From NCBI GenBank assembly GCA_032158125.1, contig JASKOT010000005.1, positions 310,001 to 374,000 on the forward strand: 64,000 bases of DNA, in the 5' to 3' direction. The position numbers and the translations under genes are program-made. Below the pieces are notes generated by a model. That model was not told the origin of the DNA, did no database searches, and was given only the letters and a program-made list of their open reading frames with translations. How positions within the stretch are numbered: the first letter of the stretch is position 1; the number at the start of each line of letters is the position of its first letter. This document shows, one piece after another, positions 43,226 to 56,819 of the stretch. The stretch comes from Papiliotrema nemorosa. Lineage: Eukaryota > Basidiomycota > Tremellomycetes > Tremellales > Rhynchogastremaceae.

Positions 43226-46200
43226 ATGACTTCCGCCTTAGCATCGCAGCTTCAGTCGATCGCGTCTCTTGACGCAAGTCGACTGACTTCGAGAGGTGGA
43301 TACCCTTCGAGCAAATCATACCTCTTCTCTCCGAAAGAAGCGGCCTCTCACGACCTCGATGCAATCCATTCCCTCGGAATATCGGGATTCGAGGAAATTA
43401 TCACTATAGATCCTGGCTTTGCCGAGTTTGAAGATGAGCTTTTCTCCGAGAAAGCCAAGAGGATGGATAGGATGATGTTGAATGCTGCCGAAAACAAGGA
43501 GCTCGACGTCGTCTTGGAGAAATGCCTCAGGAGATTAGGAAAATGGATCAGCATTATGGCCGGTGGAAAATGTATAGAATGGCTTGTGAGACGGTTCAGG
43601 TATGTGTTCTCTCTCAAGGCAGAGAGACAGGCTAATAAGTAGGGTGCACGAGATGAACGCAGAAGTCGTCTTACAGGTCTTTATGCCGTACCACTCATCG
43701 CCCAACTTTGCTCGGATGCTCGCTATTCTGACGATACCCAAAGAATCGGTCTATCATGTCCCCTTCGCCCCTCTCATTACCAAAGCTCAAGCCATTCCGA
43801 GGGCTTATATTACCAATATCATTGCCCCTGAAAGAGAGAAATCGCTTCGACTTCTACAAGACGTTGCAGGCATGATTGCGGTGGCCCACAGAGAAGGAGT
43901 CGCTCATCGAGCTATGCTGTCGTTCTGGTCTGGAGTGATGGTGGAGTTGTTGGAGAAGAGTCGTCATGGAAAGGGGATTACAGAGGGCCTCGTCAAGATA
44001 TTTGTCGAGACATTTGTGGAACTGCTTTTGATACCAGAGGGCGGGAAAGATTTGAATGTCAGTTACAAACCTTCATATTGCATATCGCTAATAGTAGGCC
44101 GCTGTGTACCCTCCGCTCATTCTCCTCACTCGCTCGATTCACCTTGCGGATGGACCATTCGAAGCCATACTCTCCGCTCTGCTCACTTCTGACTCGGATG
44201 CGGATGTCTCTCAGAGACTCTTAACCCTTTTGGTCATTCTCAACGATCGAAAAGAGTGGAGTTTGGGTCTCGGCCTGAATGCGTCAGAGCATTTGGCAGC
44301 ATTGTCGGATCTTGGGGGATTGCTGGTCGCATCGATGGAGAAATACGATTTCACCCGGGCGCTATCGGTCATATCGGGCGTTTTGCTGGAGCAGTCAGTG
44401 GTATCTTTATTTATCGATCATCTTTACTGAGGTCCAGGCCCGAGAAGCACCATAAGACATTGTGCCAGATCATCGATTCACCGGCGCTTCCTTCTCCCCT
44501 CGCGAAAGCCATCTCCACAAAGGCTCTGGTTGTTGGCTCGGGCACCCAAGGTCCGGCCTCGAAGACGGCATGTAGATCCTTGTTGTCGATGCTTCGGGAG
44601 AGACAACCTACGGTCGTGGACACTGCAGCGCTGGAGATCCCCGATGTTGACCCAGAGTTAATAGAACGACCGGAAGAGGAAACCACGATGCTCAACTTGT
44701 TGTCGGCCGATGTCACTGCTCGAGTGGACGGCATCAATGCTCTTCTCGCACCGCATCTGCTTACTGGCGGCAAAGACATGACCATTGAGGAAAAGGAAAA
44801 TCTTCGCAGCTCGGTTCTCTCACGACTGGGGGATAACGATGTGCAAGTCCTTGACGCTCTCTATAAGAGCGCGAAGCATCGAGAGGTTATTGCGCATGTC
44901 TGCGCTCCAGCCGATATCACAGAGGTACTCCGACCGGTGTTCCACGCCGACAGATTCAACGAGGAAATACTGCGTCGGCATTTGGCCTTTGTCTGCAATA
45001 ATCTGGTCAAGGTTCACCCTAAGGCGAAAGACGAGGTGTTTGAGATCCTCTTGTTCCCTATTCTGCTCTCTACAAAAGGGAGGACGCTTTCGGAAGCAAC
45101 ATTCGAGGTGATCAAGAACAGTACACTTGGAGGAACGAGCGAGACCGTCAAGGCGGTCTGCAGTGTGGATCTCACCATCCCAACCGAAGTGGCGAAGAGC
45201 ATCGCAGGTATGTCACAGGTAGGATGTGGTCGACCGTACTGACAGTAAAGTTTCAGCGCGGAAAGATTCAGACCAGCTGCTCGACTTTTTTGTTTCGCAA
45301 CTGGGCTCATCCACGCCTTCTAGTCGACTTCTTTCGCACCTCGTCGTCATCCAACTGTTCCTCGAATCAAGCATAGACAAGGTCAAAGTCGCATCGTCTG
45401 TGCTCCACCAAGTCAGTCCACTCCTTAGCGGACCCGCCATGCCCGAATCTGCGGACACCGCCGACCCCCTCTCATCTTCGCTCATTTCGAACATCACGAA
45501 CAAGCCAAGAGCCGCCAAAACCTGGCAACTCTGCACCGCAGCCCTTTTTGCTGCCATGACCAAGATCTCAACGACACACTCGGCCGTCTCTTGGCTCGTC
45601 GCGGAGGATGATGACCCGATCAAAGACTACGCGAATGGAATCTACAAATGGGCGAATTCGAGCGTGCTTCCGGCTTCCCTTGCGTCCACTCTCCTTCGAA
45701 GCCTGTTCACCCAGCTTGCAGGGGATACCCTGCTGTTCCTCGCCTCAGTATGGACGGCTCCATCGACTTCTTCTCCTCTTCGGATTGCCTCGCTGAAACA
45801 CGCAACAGCTTTTGTTTTAGCGCACAAAGACGCAAAGACCGACTTTCAGCTCGTCCTACCCGCCGTCCTCGTAGGCATGCAGAATGCGGACAAGAATGGT
45901 CGTGACGGAGCCATACACCTACTGAAGGCCGTCAGCCGCGTCACACAGGATGGCGGAGATGTCCATGCCTTGGATACCATTTATGGAGGTCGATCAGGCG
46001 AGTCTCCAGAGTTTTCCTGCAGCAAAGCTGACGGCTAGACTCGGTGCAATTGCTTAAACAATCCGACTTACGATTCTACCTTAATGCGCTTGTAGCCGCT
46101 GCGGAGCGGATTCGCGTCGACCGAGACCAAGTTGCCCTGCTGCATGTTGACAAGCTGAGCTATAACGCCAATGAGAGCAAGAAAGACGCTGCGTAAGTCA

Positions 46201-49200
46201 AGACGAACTCGTCGCCTTCGAGACGTTGCGCTGACTGATATGCAGTCATCGACGAGCAGTGATCGACGCACTCATGTCGCATGCTTCTGCTTGGCAGGCG
46301 ATAGGGCCTCGGATGGTCCTCCTCAAGATCCTGAGCGGGGTGGACGACCGTGCGGTCTTCAGAGGAGTCCTGCCTCTCATACTCGCCTGTACCTCCACCG
46401 AGCAAGTCTGGACGGAGGCCCTGGCACCTGGGGTACAGGACGCTTACCTTTCTCTACTGTGGGAAACGCTCAGACCTCAGAGCGCGGGTGTGTTACAAGA
46501 GACCGACGCGGCGGGCTGGAGATCAATCATCGACTTGCTTCGAAACACCTCCGGTGGTGAGTCGAATTTGCTTCATCAGAATGCCAAGCTCAATTGAAGT
46601 TGGGGCAAGACTGCGCACTGCATCTTTGAGTCAGATGCAACATGGAGTATTCAATGGCTTGTCTCAACAGCTAAAAACGGAATACGTCGTCGCGCTTCTG
46701 CAATCATTCGATGTGGTCTCAACCGTATGTGTCCCCTCCAATCTCAGATCACGTCGCTCACGACCTTATAGGATGACATCTTCGCCAGTAAAGCAGTGTT
46801 GGCGAGCTTCAGGCTGGATCCAGCTACTATCGTCAACGCCATCGAGACCTTGTCACAGCCTCTGGAGAGTGTGGCGCAGAAGAAGAAGGCGAAACACGAT
46901 GAAGGGTGAGTATCACGCCCATTACAACCGTCTCAAGTGCTCACAGATATCAGTAGCGGTGACAAGGCAGTAATAGCTGTCAACCAACTCACTGCACTTA
47001 TCGAGTCGCGCAATTGGTCCGAAGTCCCGGGCAATGCTCGATTATTGGCGACTCTTCTCTCATCACTCTCGACTCTTTTGGCCAAACGACAGTCGATCAA
47101 GGAGGGTATCGATTATCTCGAACAGGAGATTCTCGGTGCTGCACTTGCGGTTCTAGAAAAAATTTCGGATCCTCTTGAGATACAACGGGCTCATGTGGGT
47201 ATCGAAGTGATCATCAAGGTTATTCGAGCTTCTACCAACCCTCGAACTTCTCAACGGGCGTTGTTGGTGGCTAGTGAGCTGGCTAGATTGATCCCTGAAG
47301 CGGTGTTGCATAATGCCATGCCAATCTTTACGTTCATGGGAGCTAGCGAGCTGCAACGTGACGACGCGTACAGCTTTGGCGTTGTGGAGAAGGTCAGTCA
47401 TGACACAATGGCTCGGATGGCCAAGCCTGACCCGCAGACTGTTGAGCGGATCGTCCCCGTCATGACTAGGTCGCTCCGCGCAAAGGCAAAGTCAAAGCTG
47501 GCTTTATACCAAGGTGAGCAACGGTTGTCATCGTCATACGGGGTGTGCCTGACTGTGCAGACTCCAAGACTTTCCTCAGCATCTTTACCGACATGGCATC
47601 CCGGCTACCCAAACATCGAACACTGCCGTTCTTTGTCAATCTCGTCAAATCTCTGGGTGCCGAAGACTTCCTTGCCCCGGTGTCAATGTTGCTGGTCGAT
47701 CGATCGACTACCAAAGCTGGACGAGGGGGCGGAAGCGTTGGTCAAGTCATGGAGCTGCCACAGAGTGTCACCTTGACTTTCGACGTTGATAATAGGCTTT
47801 ATGTGAGTAAAGACCGCTATGTCAATTTGTAAACTGATGGCAGGTCGTCCTGGAGGTGATCAATGAAATTGGCCGATTACTCGACGATACGACCCGGGAG
47901 ACCAAGGAGGCATTCTTGACTCACGAAGCAGATTCCGATCGACTTTTGCGTCAACTCACAGCATTGTTGTCATTCGCTACATCGTTGACCAGATCAATAT
48001 CTGGCTCACCATGCGACCAATCTCTCGCTGAAGCTGTCGTCAAGAGCCTGTTACTTCTCTCGAGTAATGTGTCACGGTCGATCGTGTCCGACTCGGGGGT
48101 GCCAGCTGGCGTACAAGCTTGTCTGGCAACGGCGATGCAGCTTCTTTCTGCCTCTCGCTTCCTGGGCGTCATTATCGCCTTACTCGGCGGTCAAAGCGAT
48201 CAAGTAAGTGTTGTAATTTTGCCACTGGTGTTGCAGCTAATCACTTAGGATATCTCTGTTGCGCTCAATATCCTTGTGGAGCGGCTGCCCCGAATCAAGC
48301 CTGAGATCAGGGTCAAAAGCGCCCCGCAAGTCAGTGACATCCTCAAGCGGGTATCAACGTTCGTCAAGCCTGGATCAAAGATTACCGGGCCGGCTCTTTC
48401 AGCCCTGCATGCGATCGCATCTTCGGCACAGACTACCGAAGATGGAGCTCTGGCAAGTATCATGGCGCCCCTCATTTCTCAGACCACAAAATTGGGCGAG
48501 ATTGCCGATCAGGTGTCCCTTTTGTCTTTGCTTGACATCGCGACGTAAGCCGTCTTAAGCCACTCTGACGGGATGACAACTGATCTTCAGGCGACACCTC
48601 GGGTCTAGAATCATCCCCTTCATCCAAGGCATGGTGGACACTACTCTCACTCTCTCTTCCGCTTCGCCATCTGTCGTCACTCAATCGTTCGCTCTTCAAG
48701 GCGCATTGATCGATTCGGTCCCGACATTTGTTGGGTCCAAGCAGCTCATGGCCATTTTGCGAAACGCTTTGAATGGTAAAGAGGGCTCGAGGGGCGTTGT
48801 TGTTGGCGCTTCAAAGAAGATTGCCACGAAGACGCTCTTCCCGGTCGTCATGGATCTTTGGAAGTCTATCCAGAATGAACCTGCCAACGTAAGCTTTCAT
48901 CTTCCTAGTCATCGTCAACATCCACATGCTGATCAAACAGATCTTGTCCAACTTCTTTGATCTTCTCCGCTCGGTCCTCAAGAACGCAGACAGAACCGCC
49001 CTTCCAAGTCTACTCAAGCCCATCTTTGCTTTCTTCCTCGATGTTTTCGATCTTCGACATCGACTTCAAATCAAACATTTCGATTCCGAGTCGATTGGCG
49101 AGGTGGAGAATAGTGCCATTGGATCGTTCTTGGAGTTGGTGACCAAGCTCAACGAGGCCACGTTCAAGCCGCTTTTCATTCGATTATACGATTGGGCCGT

Positions 49201-50002
49201 CATTGACCTGGCCGAGGGAAACCGTGAGTGATTCTGTGACATCCTGAGTGGCGTGCTTTGTTGTGCGTCGGTGCATCGCAAACGACCTTGGCAGCACAGG
49301 CAAGACACGCTGGGCACAAGGCTAATGTGCAGGAATCGACGATGGACGATTGACCGAGAGGAGAATGGTACTGTTCAGAGTGATGAGTGGTCTCTTGACC
49401 AAGTTCAAGGTGAGTCAGAAGAATGCGCTGTTCATTGCATGTTCTGACGAAGCTAGAACATCCTCTCGCCATACATGGGTACCCTCTTCCCTCACGTCGA
49501 GGAATTGCTGCCAGCATACCAAGATGGTCAAATCACCGACGAACCGCTCTTGATCCTCCTCCTCGATGTCTTGTCCAAGTCGTTTGAAGTGGACGAGGGG
49601 GCATTCTGGACAGACGCCTCGCACTTGGCAATGATACCTCTTCTAGTCAACCTACTAGATACACCCCTCTGTGCCTCTTCAGAGGTATCCTCCCATCTGG
49701 CTGGGTGTCTCGGAGCACTAGCTGGGTCAAGTACCACTGAACAAGTGGTGAAAACGCTCAACACCTCCATCTGTCTTGCTAGCAGGTCAGACACGGTACA
49801 CACGAGATTGGCGTCTCTTGAAGCGCTAGAGAGTATATGGACAAAGAACACCGACGAATTGTCGAGTTTCGTCCAGGAGACAGTCGGCGAGTTCCTGAGT
49901 GAATTGATAGAGGATGAAAATGGGGACGTGGAGGTGAAGGCGAGAAAGGTTCTAGCCAAGATTGAGAGTCTGACGGGGGACCTCAAGGAGTACCTCGATT
50001 GA
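43226..50002 (+). CDS. UTP10: SSU processome component Utp10/HEATR1
   Basis: Eighteen exons: 43226-43599, 43643-44057, 44098-44393, 44438-45207, 45257-45997, 46039-46192, 46246-46556, 46600-46724, 46772-46905, 46954-47392, 47438-47513, 47561-47802, 47844-48203, 48249-48544, 48591-48888, 48941-49223, 49333-49409 and 49457-50002, 1978 residues. Utp10 is a HEAT-repeat scaffold of the t-UTP (UtpA) complex that binds nascent pre-rRNA. It starts [19 protein letters not shown] and [11 protein letters not shown], typical of the family. Helical repeats fill the whole length and the BP28-type C-terminus ([18 protein letters not shown]...[11 protein letters not shown]) is present. The 45-nt intron 47393-47437 is frame-neutral. 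The intron before 46039 could begin at GT 45989 or at GC 45998, and both keep the frame. The 49224-49332 intron is unusually long (109 nt). Confidence 0.95.
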
Positions 50003-50179
50003 GATTGACTCGGTCAAGTGGATTGTGCTCGCTCAGTGATGGTCAGACGTAAACTCGTACGAAAATGGAATGCATGAAATCGTGCAAGTCATGAAATAAC
50101 GATAAAAGCAGGCGATACAATGGATTGAATGGGTACAAGGTAGACCTGATACAACTGTAAAATGAACAAGCGATCACAC
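50003..50179. other. Convergent 3' spacer
   Basis: 177 bp between the UTP10 and PROPPIN stops. It holds only two 3' ends. Confidence 0.4.
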
Positions 50180-52066
50180 CTACCATCCTCCACCACCTAC
50201 ACCTAGCCGCCTATACTCTGCCAACTCGCACTTGTTTCCTCGCCTTTTCGCAGTTACTTCTCTATCCTTGTCTTCGTCAAGATCGTCTTTATCAGGCAAG
50301 CGAAGTCTGTACCAATCTCCGGAAAAGGTGATCGCTACAAGCTGCCATTCTATTCCTTCGACCACGTCGTGTGCCGTCGGCGCATTGATGGTGGTACGCC
50401 TGGAAGAGGTCTTTGTCCCACTGGACCCTAAACGATCTCGTGTATTGTTCATGGTGGAGTATGAGGACTGGCGACGGCTCATGGTGGGCGTTTCACTTCT
50501 TCCCACGTTGACACCGCCGCCGGACGTCCTAGGTCGGAACGTCGGTGTGGCCGTACGCGAAGTCGCGTCTGACCCAAAGGATCTCCTCTCTTCTCTCGAA
50601 CCCATCTGCGCGACGCCCTTTACCCCAGATGCAGCTGCGACACCGACCGTGTTGTCGAATTTGGTGGTCGTGCTGGATGCGTGATGGATAGGGACAGGGA
50701 TCCAAGTGACTACGAATCGCTCCGACATCTCATTCTCCTCTTGATCCTCGTTTCGCGAATGGACGCCCGCTTTGCCCGCAGCGGCATTGACGACATTGGT
50801 AAACGCATGAGGGTTCTTTCTCGGTAGATGATACTGGGCTGCAGAGGCCGTGCTGGAGAAATACTTTGGCAAGGGCAGAGTCTTCGAGAGGAGATTGGTA
50901 ATTGACGGTGAGGGGGTATGGGCTGATTGTGACGGGTGTGTGGAGGGTGACCATATGTGAATTGTGCCTTTATCGCTCCACCCGACTACCCTCCCGACTG
51001 TTCCTCTTGACTTGGCGGTTGGAAGATCGCTCGTGGGTGTACCGAGTGAACCTGGAGCAGGCGGCTGAAAACTTGCTCCCCACATTTCGGCTCTGTCCAC
51101 ACCTCTCCTTAACTCCTGAACTAGATGGCCTCGAGCCGTATCCCATACTCGCAATAGGGTCCCGCGCTCCGAGGTCGTGATGATGTGCGATCCATCAAAT
51201 GAGCATGTCAAACTCGACAGGGCGTGAGTGTGAGCGAGAATGATGGGTGATCTGAACGATGTCGCCTTGAGCGGTGTCGAGGCGGAAGGAAGGGGAGGAC
51301 AGGGTGGGAGAGAGACCAATTGGACGTGACCTGCTTGTCGGCCAGGTAGAGCGAGCAAGGTACTCAAAGGCGAAGTGGACAAAGCCACGAGGCCTATCAT
51401 CAGCAACTCGCCTCGATATATCCAGGTGAAGAAACTCACCCTGCTCGTTCTCTGCTGTTTCCCACTCTCCGAGCTTGTGCAACCAGAATCCATTCTGACT
51501 CTCTTTGCCTTTCCCCTTGCCGGAGCCATTTCCGTTCTGAGGCACAGAAGCCGACGCGACGCCAAATGAGAAAGCGACCACCCTTCTCGATAAAGCGATA
51601 CAGGCTGTATTGCGGCGTACGACTATTCCCCTGATCCTTTCACTTCTCGTTAGCCAAATATCCCTGACTTGTACCAACACGATTTGCGCGTGACTGACCT
51701 AAATTCTAGTTCGGCTATCGGAATGCCTAGCTCATCGTGATATATCACCGCTTTGTTGGGTGGATAGACAGGGTTGTTGCCTCCTCCTTGTAAGACCAGC
51801 AAAGGGGTATGAGGTATCATGACTGCCAAAGCCAGTGTCCCCGGTAAAGCTGCAAGAATTAGCTGCCAGCCCGACCATATGTCATTCTTGGAAATGAGTA
51901 CAGATAGCTGCTCACCTCGTCGGCGCAGAAGGGCGAGAGGAAACGTCCGCCATACCTCATACCCACCTTCAGTCGAGATGGCGAAATGGGTCGAGGTCGT
52001 ATTGAACCGTATAGAAGAGATGGGACTCGGTCGGAGCGTCGAGACGTTATACCTCCCGAGCTGCAT
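50180..52066 (-). CDS. PROPPIN (Atg18/Hsv2-like WD40 protein)
   Basis: Four exons, 51916-52066, 51699-51849, 51440-51636 and 50180-51393, encode 570 residues. Seven-bladed propeller proteins of this family bind PI3P and PI(3,5)P2 and act in autophagy and vacuole homeostasis. Diagnostic blocks are FNTTSTHFAISTEGGYEVW at the start, VYPPNKAVIYHDE, and the lipid-binding signature SERGTLLRVWDTARGHLVQELRRGVDRA with the paired Arg of LRRG. The protein is longer than typical members (350-450 residues). The excess is low-complexity sequence rich in Ser, Thr and Pro after the LRRG blade. I cannot tell Atg18, Atg21 and Hsv2 subfamilies apart from sequence alone. The VWDT in place of the usual VFDT is a minor variant. 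Confidence 0.88.
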
Positions 52067-52237
52067 CTCTGCTAGGTGATTCTACGGAGCATATAGACGT
52101 TCCCAAACCCCGAGATGAGCTGCTGGAGCCTCTGAGAATGGGTGATGGTGTCGATGCTGATTGTCAATAGCCAGCCAGGAGGGAGATCCGCTTGCATAGA
52201 CGGGGGATGTTTAGCCGGGTGGCAAATCGTGGTAGTG

Positions 52238-52245
52238 TCACGTGA
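52238..52245. promoter_or_regulatory. TCACGTGA palindrome, PROPPIN/RPB6 promoter
   Basis: A perfect octamer in the 440-bp divergent promoter, 172 bp upstream of the PROPPIN ATG and 262 bp upstream of RPB6. It is identical to the sites at 9147 and 60761. No other element is recognised in 52067-52506. Confidence 0.5.
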
Positions 52246-52506
52246 TACAACCTGACCATTGTTGCCCAATCTCAAAGTTGTCTTCGCTGAAGTCTCTGCA
52301 CACACAACTTCGTTCGACAAGACACTTCCCCGTGAGGTCCCCGGCAAACCAGCGACGAGATTACACTAGACAGCACTCCGAGATTTGTCCTCCGTCCAGA
52401 AGTCAAGCCCGTCGCGCCCGCAGGTGATTGTCGAATAAGCTGAAGAGCGCTACAACCATCTCGACTTGATTCCACCCTCAACACCCTTTTGAATCCTTTT
52501 TCAGCC

Positions 52507-53309
52507 ATGTCCGACGATGAAAGGATGGGTATCGGTGGAGGAGACGATTACGATGAGACGGGAGGGTTCGATGCCGACGAGATCAAGTGAGTGAGATCTT
52601 TGAGACCCATTTACGCTCAATGCCTTGTCATTTCTCTGGCTAGACTTTCTCATCTTGGAGTGGATGCTGATGGTAGTTATGACGACCTCGATAACGATCA
52701 AGTGGAAGGTGAAGAAGGTGGAGTGGAAGAGATAGACGAGGAAGAAGCATTCAACCAAGCGAACAATGCGAATGGGGACGGAAACATCATTGTCAGTTTC
52801 CCACTCAACTACCACGCCGCAACTCGCATTTTGCGTATGTTCTGTGTCGTATACTGATGCGCAGGAATCAGGGGTACCTCAAGAAGAAGGTAGACAACGG
52901 ACGGGGAAAGCTGCAAAACCAAACGAAGTCAGAGTTACCACTCCTTATATGACGAAATATGAGAGGGCACGAGTATTGGGTACCCGGGCGTTGCAGATTA
53001 GGTGAGTGAGGCCTCTATCCGGTATACAATGTTATGCTGCTCTGGGAAGGTGAGTGAGAGGGTGCTGAGTGTAGTATGAATGCGCCGGTACTGGTCCCCA
53101 TTGAAAACGAGACGGATCCTTTGGAAATCGCATTGAAAGAGTTGAAAGCGCAAAAAATCCCATTGGTCATTCGTCGCTACTTGCCCGGTGAGTGATAGGC
53201 CTCGCTGCAATAGCGACGTCTGGCTCTCCCGGCAATCTTGAATGGAGACTGACAATCAGACAACTCTTTTGAGGACTGGAAAGTCGAGGAGTTGATTCAG
53301 CAAGAATAG
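52507..53309 (+). CDS. RPB6: RNA polymerase I/II/III common subunit Rpb6
   Basis: Five exons, 52507-52586, 52644-52791, 52865-53001, 53075-53187 and 53260-53309, encode 175 residues. Rpb6 (ABC23) is shared by all three nuclear polymerases and sits at the clamp base. A long acidic N-terminus leads into the conserved C-terminal half: [58 protein letters not shown] and [10 protein letters not shown]. Introns are longer than the local norm (57-73 nt). The first acceptor is uncertain. A site at about 52678 (GGTAG) would remove 12 more residues and keep the frame. Confidence 0.95.
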
Positions 53310-53524
53310 GACTTTCCGACTGCTCGCCTCCATCCCATTAAAATGCGCCTCGTCGCACCTCCATCTAGACCTTGTATACGTTCTGACGTTCATGCATCTA
53401 TAAAGCATCTATAGGGCAAGTTCCGCCTGTATACAATTTAAGGTCACGATCACGATCATGATCGATGTGTACAGTACTCGCACAGTCTATCAGGCACCCA
53501 TGTTCGTCATAAAACAGCGCTCCC
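53310..53524. other. Convergent 3' spacer
   Basis: 215 bp with GATCACGATCATGATCG near 53449-53465, an imperfect palindrome that could be a 3'-end structure. No gene is seen. Confidence 0.35.
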
Positions 53525-56500
53525 TCACAACCTCTTCCAGCTCTTCAACTCTTCCGCCATACCCGCCGGATCTCTGGGCAACTGCGCGTTTGGATCATCC
53601 AACGCATCGTGATCCTCCATAAATTTGGTTTCGGCCTCTGAAGCTTGTCTGAATTGTTCGGCACGTTTGGCTTGATAGCTTGCGATGGAGTATCGTTTCC
53701 CGAAAGCTTGCAAAGACTGAACGATGATCTCGACATCCTTCTCTATGGGCGCGGCAGCTGATGATCAGTCTCTGTGGGAACCATGGGGTAAGAACTGACC
53801 TGCATGATCGCCGATCGAGTGGAGACGTTTGGTCTCCCGGATCAAGACTTTGATGATGAATGACCACCTGAATGTCAGCAATCCCCCTCCAGCCGTTGGA
53901 GTCTTCGTTCAGCCCACTCACGTCATAGCGATAAAGACATCCAGATCCGATTGCAATTGCTCAGAAGCTAGTGATCGAACGGTGAATGCTAATCGACGAG
54001 CAACCGCTACAGCCTTGTCATTGGGCGTATTGAAAGAAAACACATCAAACAAGAACATCCAGCAACAACCGAGGATGAAGTGCTGTCGAGTCAGCTTCCT
54101 CTATCAGCGCACGTCAATCTCACCAGTACAGCGAGCTCTCTTCTATTTTGCCCGGTGAAATGCCAATCTTGTACATCACCATCCCAGATCTCCCATCTCG
54201 TACGTCGTTCGGGAGGCATATCCATTTCGATCCTCATCAACGCATCGTATATCTCCTGATACGCTTTGGGGTTTCTGACTCTGGCCGTCCTCATCCAAGC
54301 TCTCCCTCTTGAAGTGTCCGAGGCAGGCGTAGAATCCCGACGAGGATCCGCGGTTGATGTATTGAATTGGCTGAGATATTGTTCAAAGGAGATTACATCT
54401 TCAGCCCAGGCTGATGGTGAGGGTTGGGTGTTTGCAGACGGAGACGCAGAGGATGAGGTAGTTTCGTGTGCTACTCTTTCCCATCCCGGTTCAGGCTTTT
54501 CATACATTAACGCACCGGCCCGTTGAAGGATCGCCATGGTTCGAATCCGTATGTTCAAATACGTCGCTTCGGCATATGGCGGTAACGGTAGAGAACCAGG
54601 CGCTGGGTTATATATACTCGACAGGGAGACATCATCAGCTTCCGTTATCAGACCCTATACGTCAGCTGCGCCCACAGTGTACAACATGGAAGAAACAACT
54701 GACCAGCTCATAATCATGCAATGGACGCGGGAAGGGTGTAGTCACAATATCATCCGAGATGCTAGGAGGCCATTGAGAAGCGATCGAAGCACATCTGTCG
54801 CAAGTGTAGATGGACCAGCTGGGAAATCAGACGTTTTCTTGGCAACGGTAAGCCGCTCACAATGCCCAGATTCTCTCTCCAAGCGCAATGGCATCCTCTG
54901 GCGGAGGCAAGATCCAGCTGCGTTGTCGCATGAGTCCAATGAGATCCGCTCGATGGTCAGATGGCAACGTGGAAGTCTTGAACAGTGAAGAGGGAATTGC
55001 GTGAAGCCCACAAGATAATGCAAGTCTGTGACTGTCAGCGGAGTCTGCTAGGGATCCAAGTGCTCACCTCGAGGCGCGACCGACCAGCATCCACCCTTCA
55101 TGGTATTTCGCCAAGCTGTATTTGTACACAGCCAGTATGGTGGCAGCACGAGTCGCATCGAACAATCTATCAGCCGATTCTATACTTTCGTCTAGCTGTT
55201 CCGCGGCAATCTTGTAAAAATGCGGTTCAAGGGATCGGATGGGGATCGAGGTCGATATGCGAGACGCCATAAGATACATCGTGTAGAGTAGGCAAGGATG
55301 GGGTCGTTTTGATACAGGCAGTTGAAGGCTGATCATTAGCTTCCCGCACCTGCGGGTAGACGAACCTGGCAAAGAAACGAGGAACGTGGAATTCCTGTCC
55401 GAACATTCTCATCCCAGAGAAGAATAGATCCAGCCTGAGGCCATCAGCATCAAGTGCACAACCCAGGATAGCGCCTTACAAGTGATCCCTGGCCACGCGG
55501 GGCAAGTCCGTAGGATCAAACCAGCCTCCCATCAGCCCTCCAGCTTCTGCCTGTCCTTGGAATTCAGGTGGGACAGGGGTCCCCTCTATCCAAGACTTCC
55601 ATGTCGTATTACCCCATCCATCTTTGGACCTAGACATCGTTTGATTTGGAAGATTCGCAGTGCCATTGCTCTGAACACCGTCGGCAGACGTGGAGCAACC
55701 TAAGATATTCTCTCGGATGTGCTTCTGAGCCGGACTCTCAGCTGCAGCCTCTTCCGGTGAGTTGGAAGAGGTGCCATTTCGCGATGCGGGCGTAGGTGCC
55801 ACTTCTGTCACATAGGCGTGATAGGAGACTTTGGCGGAGAAGGCAGAGGGTGTCGGCTGAATGGAAATCGGTGTCATACCGGTAATTGAACTGCCGAAGG
55901 AATTTTGACTCTGGCTTGTCGCTGGTGGAGCAGTAGATGGCGGAGGTACGTAGCCTAGCCCCTCTCCATTGGTAGGATCGAGAAAAGGTGTCAAGCCCGA
56001 TGGTCCGTTGAAATCCACGTCCATCCCATTCTGAGGTGCCGCAGGGTACGTCGACTGCTGACCTTGCGGGGGGTACGATTGATTTGAGGTTTGCGGATCA
56101 AGTGTTGTTGTGGCGCCCAGAGAATTGATGAGGTTCATGAAAGAAGGGTCGAGAGATGAAAAGTCGAATTGCTCTACGGCTTTGGGATCTACCATAGAGT
56201 ATCCCATGTACTGTTGAGTGCTTAGTCGACTTGTGTACCCGGATGAGGGACCGGCCGTACCCCATGGATCTGATAGATCGAAATTGGTAGACCCGTCATA
56301 CCCCATTGTCCTTTCAAACTGGAATTGAGGCGCCTCCTCTACACTTGCCAATCCATTGTTCATCATTCCACTGACCCCAGAGAAAGACGATTGATTACTG
56401 GCTACTAGCCCATTTGTGGATGAAGAAGACGAAGAGGAATGGTGTACCAGAGGAGGGGGAGGAGGGATCGAGTCGTTGTTTGAGCCATTCGAATTCGACC

Positions 56501-56819
56501 GCGATTGTTGGGATTGTTGGAATTGGGTCGGTCCACCTTGATTCAACGTGTTGATCACTGCTCCACTGGGTCCAACTTTCAACAACCCTTCTAACTCTGC
56601 GACCTTGTCTTCGAGTTGTTTGACCCGAGAAACAGGTTTACCAGTATCGTATACGCATTCTCGCTTGAGCTTTGTACAATGGTTACAAGACGGTTTCTCG
56701 GCTGAACATCGTATCCGTCGTTTTCGGCAGTACAGACATGCGTCGCCCCGCTTCAATGGAGCTTTAGACGAGGATTCCGCCGTCGGATTGGAAGACGGTC
56801 CCGAGTCGTCCCGAGGCAT
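53525..56819 (-). CDS. Zn2Cys6 transcription factor
   Basis: Nine exons: 55480-56819, 55366-55434, 55068-55328, 54861-55025, 54704-54818, 54124-54654, 53922-54082, 53800-53867 and 53525-53757, 980 residues. The zinc cluster has Cys at 28, 31, 38, 45, 48 and 55 and is followed by a coiled-coil linker (SRVKQLEDKVAELEGLL) for dimerisation. Then come about 300 residues of Ser/Asn/Gln/Pro-rich sequence. The fungal-specific middle homology region begins after the first intron (FFSGMRMFGQEFHVPRFFA, PCLLYTMYLMASRIS, YHEGWMLVGRASRLALSCGL, LGERIWALFWSIYTCDR). The second intron is only 37 nt (donor GTTCGT). It is nuclear and its targets are unknown. It diverges from the ArfGAP gene across 452 bp. Confidence 0.9.

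Noticed and set aside
43005..43229. 74-codon frame overlapping the UTP10 start
   Set aside because: It begins at GTG, lies in the PKR1/UTP10 divergent promoter, and has no conserved features.
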